From Certhia americana (Eukaryota > Chordata > Aves > Passeriformes > Certhiidae): a stretch of DNA of 64,000 nucleotides. Position numbers and translations under genes: made by a program. Below are positions 21,578 to 32,387 of the stretch, in pieces; the stretch's first letter is position 1, and each line of letters starts with the position of its first letter. Location: the NCBI GenBank assembly GCA_018697195.1, contig JAGMWU010000027.1:13721509-13785508 (forward strand), read 5' to 3'. Under the pieces are notes generated by a model. The model was not told the DNA's origin. It did not search any database and worked only from the letters and a program-made list of their open reading frames with translations.

Positions 21578-21959
21578 AATAAGGAAAATGGGAAGCAACA
21601 TTTCCCCAAAGAGAGGGGACACTGTTGCAGCCCCAGTTCTAGAGGCAAGGCATAATGTGGGGCACAACCCCACTCACAGCATTTTGGGCTTTATCCTCAC
21701 AGTAATGCCTCTGGTTTGGCTTGTTCCTAGCTTGTCCACGGGCTGCTCTGCCCCAGGAGAAAATATTTACTCTCTAGAGACTATCAGGCATCACACAAGA
21801 TAATAGCTAGGGCTACAAAAACTCCAGTGCAGATAAAGCCTTGCTGACACTCAGATGCCCCACTAGATCTTCTCCTGCTCCCTTTCAGGTCAAACTGGAT
21901 CTTATACATGACAAGGGGATAAAAACCCAAACGTTTTCGGGACAATGCTGCTGACTTGT

Positions 21960-22256
21960 TGTTGCGTATAGGTAAAGCCTTACAAAATAAGGGCCTTGTT
22001 ATCCTTGTAAAATCATGGCTCAGGCTAAGTAGAAGAGGACTATGGGAAAGTGATTCAGCTGAATTAGAGGTAGAAAAACAAGTTATATAACCATCACATG
22101 TTCACATCGTAGTGTATGGTGGTTGGTTGGATTATGTTATGTTTTAAAACTATATAACTGAAAAAGGCCTAAATGCTTAAAAAGGCCTGTTTTTTTGCAA
22201 TAAAGGGCTCTCTCTTGCATCTTTCTGGGGACTCTGTGTTGCACAGCTTCTTAAGA
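21960..22256 (+). mobile_element. ERV-B 5' LTR
   Basis: Begins TGTTGCGTATAGGTAAAGCC, contains GCAATAAAGGGC as poly(A) signal (near 22198) and ends near CTTCTTAAGA. About 297 bp, aligned along its length with 59108-59421. It differs from that copy by many substitutions and a few short gaps, which fits an old insertion. Confidence 0.8.
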
Positions 22257-22258
22257 TC

Positions 22259-22276
22259 TGGTGCCCTAATGGAGAT
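22259..22276 (+). other. ERV-B primer-site-like sequence
   Basis: TGGTGCCCTAATGGAGAT two bases after the LTR. It could be a decayed tRNA-Lys-type site but the match is poor, so the primer is not assigned. Confidence 0.4.
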
Positions 22277-22469
22277 AAGATTACAGTGAGGAGGAGGACT
22301 GCGCCGACAATGAAGCCCCGTGGACCCAGAACGCTGGGATACCAGATTGCAATGAGGAGATGGACTGCAACTCGACAAGGCAGACCCTTATGACCCTCAG
22401 ACTGTGAACAGAAAGCAGAGCTCAGACCCTGCTACAACAACAGAGGACTTTCTTTGCGAACCACAATCC

Positions 22470-23290
22470 AACGGAGAGCAAGATGCGGGCAGAGCTGATA
22501 AGGTTAGGTCTGTGGTTAGCTGGACGAAGAACCACAAGACTGTGAGTATCCTGGGACTGGGGAGGTGTCCCGGTAGTGTTGGTGCAGCTTAGCTATTGCA
22601 GCACTTTTTCCACATTGGAGCAATTTTTATTATGGGTTAAAGATCCCTGTAATTCTTCCCTAAATGAGAGAGGCCGTAATGTTAAAAACTCCTGTGTGCA
22701 GCTGCGGCAGGGAGTGCTAGGAAAGATACTGATAACAAACCCAGACATGGATCCAGGGCATGGATCCAGGGAACAGATCGATCCTCAATTTAGCACGTGC
22801 TGTTGCGGGCATTAAGGAAGCCACCCCAGAGCTCCCCCCAGAACAGAATGCTCCCCCCCGGAGCAGGAGACTGCCACCCCCGCCCGCTGCGGCAGCTCTA
22901 CAGGCTGCTCTGCACAGTGTCTCCCATGCAAGTGGCTTCTCGGCTGCCAGCTCCCCCCTCAGCAGCTCCCTTGCCGGCTGCCCCACCGCGGCTGCTCCGC
23001 TAGCGGCAACCCCCTCTGCCTCCTTCGGCCCCCCTGGGCACAGTCGCCCCCCCCAGCTCTTTGAAGCCCTCTGCCTACAGTTGGATCCTCAGCCTCAGCT
23101 GGCCCCCTGGGAAGTTGCCCCCCCGGATCCTATGGGTCCCCCGCCCACTCTGGAGCCCCTGGCCGCGTCACCAGCTCGCGGCATACCAGCCGACTCCGAG
23201 AGCTGTTAGCCTTTGATAGCTGCCCTGGCTCGGCCTACCCTCCCGAACCCGGAACCATAAATCACGGCTCACGGCAGATTTATGGCCTAC
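22470..23290 (+). pseudogene. gag: ERV-B gag 5' remnant with proline-rich stretch
   Basis: After the leader (which has a donor-like CTGTGAGTATCC near 22540) a frame resembling a matrix domain appears (EQFLLWVKDPCNSSLNERG, CVQLRQGVLGKILITNPDMD). A frame of 149 codons then follows (22760-23209) that is extremely Pro/Ala/Ser-rich. GC content here is far above the surroundings. Proline-rich linkers between matrix and capsid are usual in betaretroviral Gag. Stops and shifts break it, and the rest of gag is not found before ERV-C at 23766. The Gag assignment rests on position and composition rather than on a diagnostic motif. Confidence 0.45.
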
Positions 23291-23299
23291 ACGGTGTGC

Positions 23300-23760
23300 T
23301 GATGCTACGGCACATGGCTGTCAGAATGCCAAGATGACGCATTGAAACACAGAGATCTTAGGCTATTCTATTATCAGAGATCTGCAGAGACTGGTACAGG
23401 AGAGTTTCTCGTTCAGTTAGCAGGTGATGCCACATACTCAAACCCCAGAATGCCGACAGGCTATTCTCGCGATATTTGTGACATCATTAGCAGAACCTGT
23501 TAAAACAACCTTGTATTTTCAGTGAGCTATGGATTTTGACAGGAGGGTTTATTGGAGAGATTAAAGGCTAGCTGTATGAATGTAGAGTTTTCCTGCATAC
23601 TGGTTACATAGCAAGGTTTAAATTCTTCAACAGAAATGCTGATATATTGCATGACTGGTAAAACTTGCCATGTGGGATGTATACTGCCTTTTCAAGAATT
23701 TTGATTTAAAAGTCTGATTGCACTGAATTGATACCCATTCTTTGCTCAGTTATAATGATG
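23300..23760. other. Unassigned ERV-B interior or host sequence
   Basis: A/T-rich sequence between the gag-like block and ERV-C. It continues after ERV-C at 32388. No motif recognised. Confidence 0.4.
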
Positions 23761-23765
23761 TTAGC

Positions 23766-24238
23766 TGTAATAGGTATATACTCAAGTTTGTTAATCAAAT
23801 CTTAACTAACTATGTACACCTGGCCAAGGCTTTGCAGGGGAGGGAGGGGGAAGCTGCCAGCCGCCTGAATCAACAAAGGTACTTTACGCAAGATAAAACA
23901 TCATGCATCCTGTCTGCAGAAAAATGTAAAAGTTTTTTTGTGTATTTGCATAAGCCAGCAGGGAGTAAAACAAAAGATTAAGAGAGGAGGATTATGCCCC
24001 GCTCCCCACAACCACCAGAAGACAGGAAGACAACCCTTAGCAAGAAGAATCTCAGATACCAGGAGAAGAGTATAGAAAACCGAAGACTGAACTGGGGAGG
24101 TGGTGTGTGCCTTTTTGAGGGAACAGGAGATTCCCGGGCCGCCCCAGCGCTGTTTTGCTTATTGCCGCTTGCATAATAAAATAATTTTCTTAATTGGCTT
24201 GACTCTGTCGGATTTAATTAGACAGATAACTTATAACA
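23766..24238 (+). mobile_element. ERV-C 5' LTR
   Basis: 473 bp from TGTAATAGGTATATAC to TTATAACA. It has ATAATAAAATAA poly(A) sequence near 24172 and is nearly identical to the 3' LTR. Confidence 0.9.
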
Positions 24239-24242
24239 AATT

Positions 24243-24260
24243 TGGTGCTGTGACTCGCAT
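24243..24260 (+). other. ERV-C primer binding site, tRNA-His-like
   Basis: TGGTGCTGTGACTCGCAT matches 16 of 18 bases of the tRNA-His 3' complement recalled from memory. Confidence 0.75.
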
Positions 24261-24276
24261 AAAGGAAATTTGGCCT

Positions 24277-24966
24277 TGTTGAGAAAGAGTTAAGAGTTAC
24301 TGTTTGTTATGTTATTGTTGCATAGTTAATGTTTTTGTTGTGTTAATAGTTAGTATGACTATTAAATAATGTTAACAATCACTTATTTTGTACCCCCCAC
24401 ACACTGTATCTTTACCCTAAGTTGCTGTATCCTGTTTCGCGTTCCAGTATCCCCTCTCCCAAGTTATCTGTATCCTGTCCCTGTTTCCTGTTTCCATCGA
24501 GTGCCGCCTCCACTGCTCTACATATGAGATCTAAATAGCTCCACCCAGTATGCAAACCATGTGGACTCCCATGAATCTAGGCGACTACCGGAAGTGAGAC
24601 CACAGTATGCAGACCCCTGAAGCCTGAAAGCTGATGCACAGTATTTTACAAAACCACGCTGGAAGACTGGGCAGGACAACAAATTATTGTGGAGCTATTT
24701 TGTCATCTCGCTATAACCACAACAGAACCTGCTCAGAGACACCCCCTAAACCTCGACAAGCCAAAAACTAGGAAATCTCTTATCGGACTCCTGTGAGGTT
24801 GGAACCCCCAGCTCTGCCTTTGGGCAAAGCTGCTTGCACCTCCTCCTCTTCGTTGTCTGCAGGGAGCAGTGGCAGTGAGCGTGACCCCTTGAGCCCCCAC
24901 CCAGGCTGATCTAATAAAGGCTTAAAAAAGAGAGCAGAAGGTCTCCTGGCCCTTTTATTCTTCTCA
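24277..24966 (+). mobile_element. Solo LTR in the ERV-C leader (690 bp)
   Basis: Begins TGTTGAGAAAGAGTTAAGAG, ends TTCTTCTCA, flanked by GCCT (24273-24276 and 24967-24970). It is a diverged relative of the ERV-D LTR: the stretch with GGAGCAGTGGCAGTGAGCG, CTAATAAAGGCTTAAAAA and the pyrimidine-rich end aligns with 31320-31419. Confidence 0.85.
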
Positions 24967-25312
24967 GCCTGAGACCCTTGACAGGAGAGGTGCCCTGCTG
25001 GATAAGCGGCCCTTGTCAAGATGTTTCTATGCTAAACCCTTTACCAACGAACTTTAAATTTGGCAATAAGCAAATAAAACCGGTAACCCCATAATCTTTG
25101 TGCACAAAGTCCAGACAAAGATGCAGGAAGCGTGAATATAGGCCGGTTATTCGTTTGGTTGGGGTTGGGTTATCCCAAAGCATGCCTGTGTGAGACGCCC
25201 GGGAAGGGCGAAGTGAGTGCGGACCCTCAATAGTGCGGTTCCCAAAAACCCATGAGGGATTGGGCCACAAACAAGGGGAAGCGTGTGTGTGTGCAAGAAG
25301 GTGCTTCGGAAG

Positions 25313-25440
25313 ATGGGTCAGAAGAAAAGCAAGCCCTCTGATCCCATGGGTGGTTCTGAGTATACCACCGGACAGTCCATTAGGGCTAAATCATCAAATC
25401 TTGGAATGAACACCCTTCTAGGTGGGGTAAGAGCAAATTA
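25313..25440 (+). pseudogene. gag: ERV-C gag N-terminus
   Basis: An ATG followed by MGQKKSKPSDPMGGS and an open frame of about 40 codons. The N-terminal MGQ is the myristoylation signal that carries gammaretroviral Gag to the membrane. The frame stops at 25440 and an A/C-rich simple repeat follows (25441-25498). The remaining matrix and capsid sequence to about 26100 is too eroded to read. Confidence 0.55.
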
Positions 25441-26149
25441 AAAAAAACCCCAAAAAAACCAAAAAAAAACCCCACCCAAAAAAAACCCAAAAAAAACATT
25501 ACTGTATAGAAGTAAGAAGTAAGAAACAAATCAGAGGTGACCACCTTTACTGGCCAGTTTTTGAGGCTTTTGAAGATTGAATATGCCAGGCTCTAAATAT
25601 ATATATATAAATTCGAAAGAACCATTCAGCCTGGAAGAAAGCAAATATGCTTCTTTGTAGATAAGATCGAGAGCTAGAGCTTTTTTTTTACTTCCACTCA
25701 AAAAAAAAAAAAAAAAAAGGCGCGTGGGGGATATAGTGACGGGCAGCAATAGCAGCTCAGGAGGTCTGGGGGTCTCAGAATATTAAGCAGACCCAGGGGA
25801 GACATCAGAGCTGCATTAGGACCCAGGGAAGACTGAGGACGCGCGGAGACCGAAGACGGGGGTGGGGGATGGGGGGGCCGTTATTATAGAACCAGGAGGG
25901 ACAAATTTAAGCAGAAACCGGGACAGAGCGAACCAAACCAGACCGGAGTAATGTGAAAAGATCACGGGCAGGACAGAGGTATCCCGAGAAGCACCACCAT
26001 GGAGTAGTTGCCAAGGCAAGCGCGGAGATGTGAGACATTAGGCGAAAACTGGAAAAGACAGAGAGTTGGCCAGATCGAGGATTAAATTAATTGTTGAAAG
26101 AAGCTCAGAAAGTGTATGTTGGAAGAGAAGATGAGTCAAAATAAGAAGC

Positions 26150-26560
26150 AAGTTAGAATGCTGGTAGTGGCAGTCAAAGAGAAGGGCAGGGGACATTAGC
26201 TTGTTGTTGCTGTAGAGAGGAAGGACATATGAAGAAGAATTGTAGAAGAAGACTGTTGAATGAGAAAATGTTTAAGGAAGACTAGGGGTGTCAGAGGCTC
26301 TATTTGCTGGGGACCCAAGAAAGAACAAAGCCCTTAGTAAAATTAAAAGTGGGTTCCTAGTAACAGAAAATTGAGGTTTTAGTAGACTTGGGAGCAGAAA
26401 AATCTACTGTTCAGAAATTACCCCAAGGTTGTAAGATATCCTCTAAAACTATTCAAGTCATTGGGGCAAAAGGAGAATCCTTTAAAGTCCCAGTAATAAA
26501 GGATGTAATAATCGAACCCCCCACTAAATTCGGAATAGGAAGTTAAATATTGAACCTTTT
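26150..26560 (+). pseudogene. gag-pro: ERV-C nucleocapsid-protease remnant
   Basis: A zinc-knuckle-like CREEGHMKKNC is followed after a stop by a retroviral aspartic protease segment. The active-site box reads VLVDLGAEKST, with DLG replacing DTG. Next comes QVIGAKGESFKVPV, matching the flap and core region. In-frame stops occur before and after. In gammaretroviruses these two regions straddle the gag-pol junction, where the stop is read through; here extra stops abolish that. Confidence 0.75.
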
Positions 26561-26990
26561 ATAGTAACTATTAGAAACCCAGAAATACCCATTAAGATAG
26601 AACAGTACCCACTGCCTTTGGAAGGGAAACAGGGCTTGAAGCCCAAAATACAGAGGCAGGTTAAACAATTACTAAGCCTCTTGGGATACTGCAAACAATG
26701 GATTGGGGACTATAGTAAAAAGGTAAAATTTCTTTATAACAAAGTATCCAAAGAAGGCCTGTTAAAGTGGTCAAAAAGAAGATGATGAGCAATTAGAGAT
26801 TTTAAAAACTGATTTGGTAAATGCTCCTGTTTTAAGTTTACCAGATGTTAAGAAACCATTTTTCCTATTTATTAATATTGATGAGGGAACTGCATTCAGA
26901 TTATTAGCACAAGAATGGGCAAGAAAGAAGAAACCCATAGGATATCTCTCAAAACTCTTAGACACATGGGATTTTGTTATTATAATTTCA
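26561..26990 (+). pseudogene. pol: ERV-C reverse transcriptase, start and end only
   Basis: The N-terminal RT phrase PIKIEQYPLPLEGKQGLKP joins QRQVKQLL and then jumps directly to the RT connection domain (LLGYCKQWIGDYSKK, WSKEDDEQLE, NAPVLSLPDVKKPFFLF, KPIGYLSKLLDTWDF). The palm with the YxDD motif is deleted. It cannot encode an enzyme. Confidence 0.8.
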
Positions 26991-28680
26991 AATGTTAAAG
27001 CAATATTTTTGTTAATCCTTTGTTTTCTTTTCTCACTCATAATATCTCCTAATATTTTGTAGAGAAAATACAAACAAGAAACTGTAAAGAGCACCAGTTA
27101 CTTAGGTCAGAGTACTAGTCATTAGTTTAGTCACTGGACAAACTTACACTTTATATTTTTATTCACAAAAATGGCATAGTACTTTCCAGACTATACAGTA
27201 CTAATTTAAAGTTATCACTGTTGGTATACATTATACTGGAGTGCAGTTATACCTCACCCTTCCATAGTATAAATGAAAAATTATATCACTTGTCTTCCAC
27301 AAGAAATATTTTATATATCTTATCTGCAAAAGAAATATGTTAGTTTGGGGATTTTTTGGGTTTTTGGGGTTTTTTTTTGAGTTTTTTTTCATGTAGGGTC
27401 AAAACTCTTGGTCAGGCAATTGCATTTTAATTGAAAGGATTATTGTGTCCTCATGCTGGTTTGTTACACAAACTCATGCTGATATAAGTTTATACATTAT
27501 ATGTACAAATACACCATGAAAATATATATCCTCAATTAACCCATGGCATGTTAAACCCCATCTAGCCATGCTGGTAGAATATTTTACCTCCTGTACTTAG
27601 TTGTAATTAAAAACAAGGTTGTAATATTGGAGTAGAGAACGGCTGTTTTAATATTCAGACGCACAATGTTCTGTAATGCATCGCTCTGTGGGACATGGAT
27701 GTCTTCTCAACTTTTAATAGCTTAATATTTTAAACTGTAATATGTTCCTAGTTCTGTTTATAGCCTTTGCACCACTACTCTGACCATGGAAATTATTTGC
27801 TAGCCCCTCCTGTAATCTTTCTCAAGAACATGTCTGCTTGTAACTGTGAAATGCAAAAGGTGGACTTTAGTGATAGTTTTTATTGGCTGGTAATTTCCTT
27901 TGAGTCCATTTCTAGTATTCCTGTTTAATTTTCTGTTTATTTACACTTTGGCTGCACTGAAGTTTCTTTAATTTGTGAAAATACATTTTAAAGAGACAAA
28001 GAGTGGGATCCTAGTACAACAGCTTATCATAAGATTTACTCAGAAATGTCATTTTTCTGTCACCCCCTTAAATACTGCTTCTTACTAGTTGCTGGCAAAT
28101 GAAAAGTTATCCTGGAATTTCCTAAGAAAAAAGGTCAAGAGATCTTCCTCTACAGACTAAACTAGGACTTCCATATGGTTCCCCCCCAGTTCTTCCCCCA
28201 TTTCATATGGACAGAAGGGCTGTGCTGTTGGTATAAGCAACTTAATGCCTGATGCAGGTATAAAAGGTGTGTGATCTAGCTAGAACAGAAGTGAAGTCTT
28301 TCTCTAACAGAACTTGTACCAAAAGGAGAAGATATTTTAAGGCTTCAGAAATGTTTGTTACCCTTCTTCCTTTGCGAGAGGAGGAGAATTTCTATCAAGT
28401 CAATTCAAATGAATAAATGGAATCTGTTTAAGCTTAAAACAGTCGGTCTGTAGTTATAGCACATGTTTTAGCAGCTAGATACCTTTAAATTTTACAAAAG
28501 TGTAGCATGCAGCTTCATCTGTTTACTTCCACTCCTTTGTGTATTTTGATAAACAGGGGGACTGGAACAGTAGTTTAATAAGCAGTCAAGAAGCATGTAG
28601 TGACAGAACAGTGTGGTATAAGGGAGTTATAAATTTCTTTTGAAAGATTACAGTAATCTATTATATGCTTATTATAAATA
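26991..28680. other. 1.7-kb AT-rich unrecognised insert within ERV-C pol
   Basis: Lies exactly where RNase H and most of integrase should be. It has no retroviral motifs, no long open frame and no CR1. T- and G-runs occur at 27340-27390. It reads like non-coding DNA or a 3' untranslated region. It may be captured host sequence, a degraded insertion without visible ends, or very eroded pol. Confidence 0.4.
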
Positions 28681-29035
28681 TTAAGAAACAACCCCGTACT
28701 AATGTAAAAATTTCCCCTTTTGAAATGTTGTGTGGAATGCCTTATGATCTAAAGATTCCTCAAAATCATCCTTGAGTTGAAAACTTACAACTTAAACAAT
28801 GGTTAAACAAGCTCATGACTAGGAGAAAATAAAGGCCTAGTAGTGAAAAGGCCTCCATTAAACATTGCAATACACAATATAGAACCGGAGATAAAGTTCT
28901 AATTAAATCATGGAAAGAATTCTCATTAACCCCTTGCTGGGAAGGGCTTTATCTTGTTTTACTCGCTACAGAAACTGCTATTTGGAGTGCAGAACAAGGA
29001 TGGACGCACACCAGCCAGTAAAAAGGCCAATCTCT
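28681..29035 (+). pseudogene. pol: ERV-C integrase C-terminal end
   Basis: Phrases ISPFEMLCGMPYDLKIPQ and TGDKVLIKSWKEFSLTPCWE are followed by GLYLVLLATETAIW and GWTHTS, the characteristic C-terminal domain of gammaretroviral integrase. In-frame stops at about 28775 and 28827. The catalytic core is absent. Confidence 0.8.
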
Positions 29036-29103
29036 AAAGAATAGTGGGAGAGCTTTGGAAATCCAGAGATTTTGAAGCTAAAGATGTGTAAGAAAAAGGA
29101 TTA

Positions 29104-30350
29104 ATGAACTGGACTAAGACTATATTTTGCCCGAGAAAAGATTGCATTTGTTATCCATTTGTTTGTGTAAAATGTAACTTGTGGAAAGAAAACTGGTGGG
29201 ATCATTGTAGTAATTACAGACAGTGTTATCAAAGAAAAAGAAAATTAACTGAACACACCTTAAAATTATTAGTGACCACTAGACAAGTGGTCCATAGACC
29301 CGAGCCTAGTGAGAAATTCTAACACTTAGTATTAACCCGGAAAAGGGGTGTGTGCAGTCAAACAAACCTCGAGAAGCCCACCCAAAGATTTTACAGATAA
29401 TTTGCAGAACCACAGTGCCTAAAATTCCCTGTATAACACCTCAAGTAAAAGCTAAGAGCTGGGAGGCCTATAAGGAGCGAAATAAATGAAAAGAGCACTC
29501 TCCTGAAGAATACGTTTGCTGCCGAGAAGATAATACACCTCGCTGCACTAGGCAAAAATGTAGGCGGAGAAGGCAGAGATGTAAAGAAGTGGAGGCTGGA
29601 AAAGAAATGCTCAAGGGATCTGTATAAGCAGCATTACTCACCCGTAAGGCTCCAGGCTTTATTACTTGAGGTGAGAATGAAAGGCACAAGAAGCACAACC
29701 AAATTACATAAGTTAGAAAAGAAAGTTTTAATTAGAAACAAAAACCCACCAGTTCTCTCCAGTATTGGGTATTTATTTGCTTTAATTTGTGTAAATTTGA
29801 CACAAGCAGAGAATATCCTCCACCAACCATTTAAGTGGTCTTTAATTCAGTGGGAGGATCAAAGTACAATTCAAACCATTATTACCCCTGGAGCACCCAG
29901 TTTTACACCTACTGTGTGTCAAATAGTGCCTAAATACCACCTATCAAGTACTAAATTAAACTAACCCAAATGTAATGCAGCATTGCTGGTTAGTGCATTA
30001 GAAAAATCACTTGAGGTCGTTATCAAAAGTAGTACTGCAAAATCAAAGAGAGTTAAATCTCATGTTTCTACAACAAAGAGAATTACGTGCTGAGCTAGGA
30101 GAACATTGTTGTACCATTCTCCTTGGTTTACCACCTTGCTACCTTGTTGTCTACTCTTGCCGGGACCTTTAATTTTACTTATTCTAGTGCTAACCTTTGG
30201 ACCACGTATATTTAATAAAGTCATTGCAATAGTGAAGAGTAGACTAGAAACTGCACATTTAATGCTAATTAGAGCCCAATATGAGCCTATAAAAGATGAA
30301 GAATTAGAGTTAAGCTATGCTGAGCTCCAAAGATTTGATAAACAAAATGA
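29104..30350 (+). pseudogene. env: ERV-C env remnant
   Basis: Three separated open pieces. 29104-29322 is a Cys-rich N-terminal part. 29671-29964 has a hydrophobic leader-like segment (SIGYLFALICVNLTQAE) and surface-subunit-like sequence. 30050-30370 is the transmembrane subunit end. In the last, LRAELGEHCC recalls the CX6CC region, and a hydrophobic anchor (PLILLILVLTFGPRIF) is followed by a cytoplasmic tail (AQYEPIKDEE). Frameshifts separate them. Env would have mediated entry of the ancestral virus. The sequence ends in AAGAGGGGGAAAT, the polypurine tract. Confidence 0.75.
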
Positions 30351-30370
30351 GAAAGAGAAGAGGGGGAAAT

Positions 30371-30801
30371 TGTAATAGGTATATACTCAAGTTTGTTAAT
30401 CAAATCTTAACTACGTACACCTGGCCAAGGCTTTGCAGGGGAGGGAGGGGGAAGCTGCCAGCCGCCTGAATCAACAAAGGTACTTTGCGCAAGATAAAAC
30501 ATCATGCATCCTGTCTGCAGAAAAATGTAAAAGTTTTTTTGTGTATTTGCATAAGCCAGCAGGGAGTAAAACAAAAGATTAAGAGAGGAGGATTATGCCC
30601 TGCTCCCCACAACCACCAGAAGACAGGAAGACAACCCTTAACAAGAAGAATCTCAGATACCAGGAGAAGAAGAGTATAAAAAACCGAAGACTGAACTGGG
30701 GAGGTGGTGTGTGCCTTTTTGAGGGAACAGAAGATTCCCGGGCCGCCCCAGTGCTGTTTTGCTTATTGCCGCTTGCATAATAAAATAATTTTCTTAATTG
30801 G
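30371..30801 (+). mobile_element. ERV-C 3' LTR, first part
   Basis: Nearly identical to 23766-24197 (it lacks a TAAC duplication and has small indels). It is interrupted after TTAATTGG by ERV-D. The missing last 41 bases are at 32342-32382. Confidence 0.9.
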
Positions 30802-31419
30802 TGTGATGAACAAAATTCCCTGTTTGTTCTTATTCAGTAAGAGTTAGTTGTTAATGTTGTGGTTATTTGTTACCAATCATTGTTAAATGTTGTTTTCCCA
30901 GTTGTTCCCTTTTTACCCTAGTCTGTGTTTGCCAGTTTCATGTTTGTATCCCCATGTTCCCAGAATCCTCCCGTCGGAAGCTACATTTGTTGCACCCCAA
31001 CTGCTGCTCCCAGACGTCCTTGTGCACTGACTGTATGCAAATAAGGGGCATTTGGCCTAAATCGGACTCCCAAAACCACAAAACAACATATCATAGAACA
31101 ATAAAATCAGCAGCACTAATCTGAGAAAACCTCAAGGAAGCATACACCAAGAGCTGAGTTCGGCCGTGTTGCCCTAAGTGCAATAGTACCCAGGCAGAGA
31201 GACACCCTAGACCAACGAGCCATCATTGTCTTCTGGTGCTCTCGTGAGGACAGAAGCCCCAGCTGTGCCTGCGTTCCTGTGGACAAAGCTGCCTTCCTCC
31301 TCCTGTGTGTCACCTCTGGGAGCAGCGGCGGTGTGTGCGCGACCCGTCGGGCCCCCACCTCGAGCTGATCACTAATAAAGGCATTAAAAAGGAGAAAAAG
31401 CTCCTGCCCTTTTTCTTCA
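30802..31419 (+). mobile_element. ERV-D 5' LTR
   Basis: 618 bp, TGTGATGAACAAAATTCC to CCTTTTTCTTCA, with ACTAATAAAGGC as poly(A) signal near 31370. Confidence 0.9.
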
Positions 31420-31421
31420 GT

Positions 31422-31439
31422 TGGGGGCTCGTCCGGGAT
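31422..31439 (+). other. ERV-D primer binding site, tRNA-Pro
   Basis: TGGGGGCTCGTCCGGGAT, the same 18 bases used by murine leukaemia-type viruses (from memory). Confidence 0.9.
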
Positions 31440-31765
31440 AACCACGCCCGAAGAGGACCCCAGGACAGGATGGCCGCCTGCTTCAGGGACCCTCGGGAGC
31501 AGCTGGTAAGCCCCGGACCCGGAGATCAGCAGAGGATCGGCGGCACAGAGGAGCGCCGGATTGGTGAGGCAACCGGTGGCGGGAGTAGAGGCGAGTGAGT
31601 GGGTGTGTATGAGACGGGGGCCGGCAGCTCGGACCCCCGAGGCGAGTGAGGACTCCCTAGTACCGCGGTTCCGGACTCCCGCGAGGGGGCCGGCCGGGAA
31701 CGGGGGGAAGCGAGTGGAAGAAGCGAGACTGAGGCGCCTCTAGGGTAGCTAATAAGAAACCCACC

Positions 31766-31960
31766 CTGGGCACGCGGGGGAGTATAGAGTAAGTTGGCGT
31801 GCAGCCCCCAAGGTGGTCTCGGGCGTGTGAGAACTTGGGGTAGTGCGTGTGACACGCATTCCCTGGGCGCGCAGGGATTTAGGGAAAAAGTGAGTTGGCG
31901 CGCAGCCCCCAGGTTAGCCTTGGGCGTGTGAGGGCTTGGGGTAGTTTTGAGTGACACGCA
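31766..31960 (+). repeat. Two-copy 98-bp repeat in ERV-D leader
   Basis: Copy one (31766-31862) and copy two (31863-31960) share CTGGGC-CGC, AGTTGGCG-GCAGCCCCC, GGGCGTGTGAG and GTGACACGCA. The stretch is very GC- and CpG-rich, unlike all surrounding DNA. Confidence 0.75.
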
Positions 31961-31987
31961 GATTAAGGCCCTGGACGCGGGGTTGGT

Positions 31988-32124
31988 GGGACAAGTGGGC
32001 TAGGTTGAGGCATAAGGCCGAGAGCACCCAGGCTTGTCTGGTAGGGCAAGGGGGCTAGGTTGAGGCATAAGGCTGAGAGCACCCAGACTTGTCCTGTAGG
32101 GCAAGGGGGCTGGGTTGAGGCATA
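31988..32124 (+). repeat. 55-bp tandem repeat running into the gap
   Basis: Two full copies and a partial third of a unit with GGGCTAGGTTGAGGCATAAG, GAGAGCACCCAG and CTTGTC. The third copy ends at the N-run, so the repeat is the probable cause of the assembly break. Confidence 0.85.
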
Positions 32125-32134
32125 NNNNNNNNNN
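32125..32134. other. Assembly gap (10 N)
   Basis: Ten N between the ERV-D leader and the middle of its 3' LTR. The true missing length is unknown and could be several kb. Confidence 0.95.
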
Positions 32135-32336
32135 AGCCATCATTGTCTTCTGGTGCTCTCGTGAGGACAGAAGCCCCAGCTCTGCCTGCGTTCCTGTGGA
32201 CAAAGCTGCCTTCCTCCTCCTGTGTGCCACCTCTGGGAGCAGCGGCGGTGTGTGCGCGACCCGTCGGGCCCCCACCTCGAGCTGATCACTAATAAAGGCA
32301 TTAAAAAGGAGAAAAAGCTCCTGCCCTTTTTCTTCA
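32135..32336 (+). mobile_element. ERV-D 3' LTR, last part
   Basis: Matches 31218-31419 with two visible differences and ends TTCTTCA at the target duplication. Confidence 0.9.
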
Positions 32337-32341
32337 ATTGG

Positions 32342-32382
32342 CTTGACTCTGTCGGATTTAATTAGACAGATAACTTATAACA
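32342..32382 (+). mobile_element. ERV-C 3' LTR, last part
   Basis: CTTGACTCTGTCGGATTTAA onward to TTATAACA, identical to the end of the ERV-C 5' LTR, followed by the TTAGC duplication. Confidence 0.9.
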
Positions 32383-32387
32383 TTAGC

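Larger units (their letters stand above)
30802..32336 (+). mobile_element. ERV-D, young gammaretrovirus-like provirus, body in assembly gap
   Basis: Inserted in the ERV-C 3' LTR with 5-bp duplication ATTGG (30797-30801 and 32337-32341). It has a complete 5' LTR, a perfect tRNA-Pro-type primer site, a GC-rich leader with tandem repeats, then ten N, then the last 202 bp of a 3' LTR. Over those 202 bp I see only two differences from the 5' LTR (31268 G/C, 31307 T/C region), so it is the youngest element here by LTR comparison. Genes are not in the window; whether it is full length cannot be seen. Confidence 0.85.
23766..32382 (+). mobile_element. ERV-C, gammaretrovirus-like provirus
   Basis: Two LTRs of one family, 23766-24238 and 30371-30801 plus 32342-32382, enclosed by a perfect 5-bp duplication TTAGC (23761-23765 and 32383-32387). 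The primer site is tRNA-His-like. The interior keeps scraps of gag, protease, reverse transcriptase, integrase and env in the right order. Most of pol is deleted and a 1.7-kb unrecognised stretch sits in its place. ERV-D and a solo LTR inserted later. Confidence 0.9.

Noticed and set aside
31526..31957. 143-codon minus-strand frame
   Set aside because: It arises from the GC-rich, repeated ERV-D leader.
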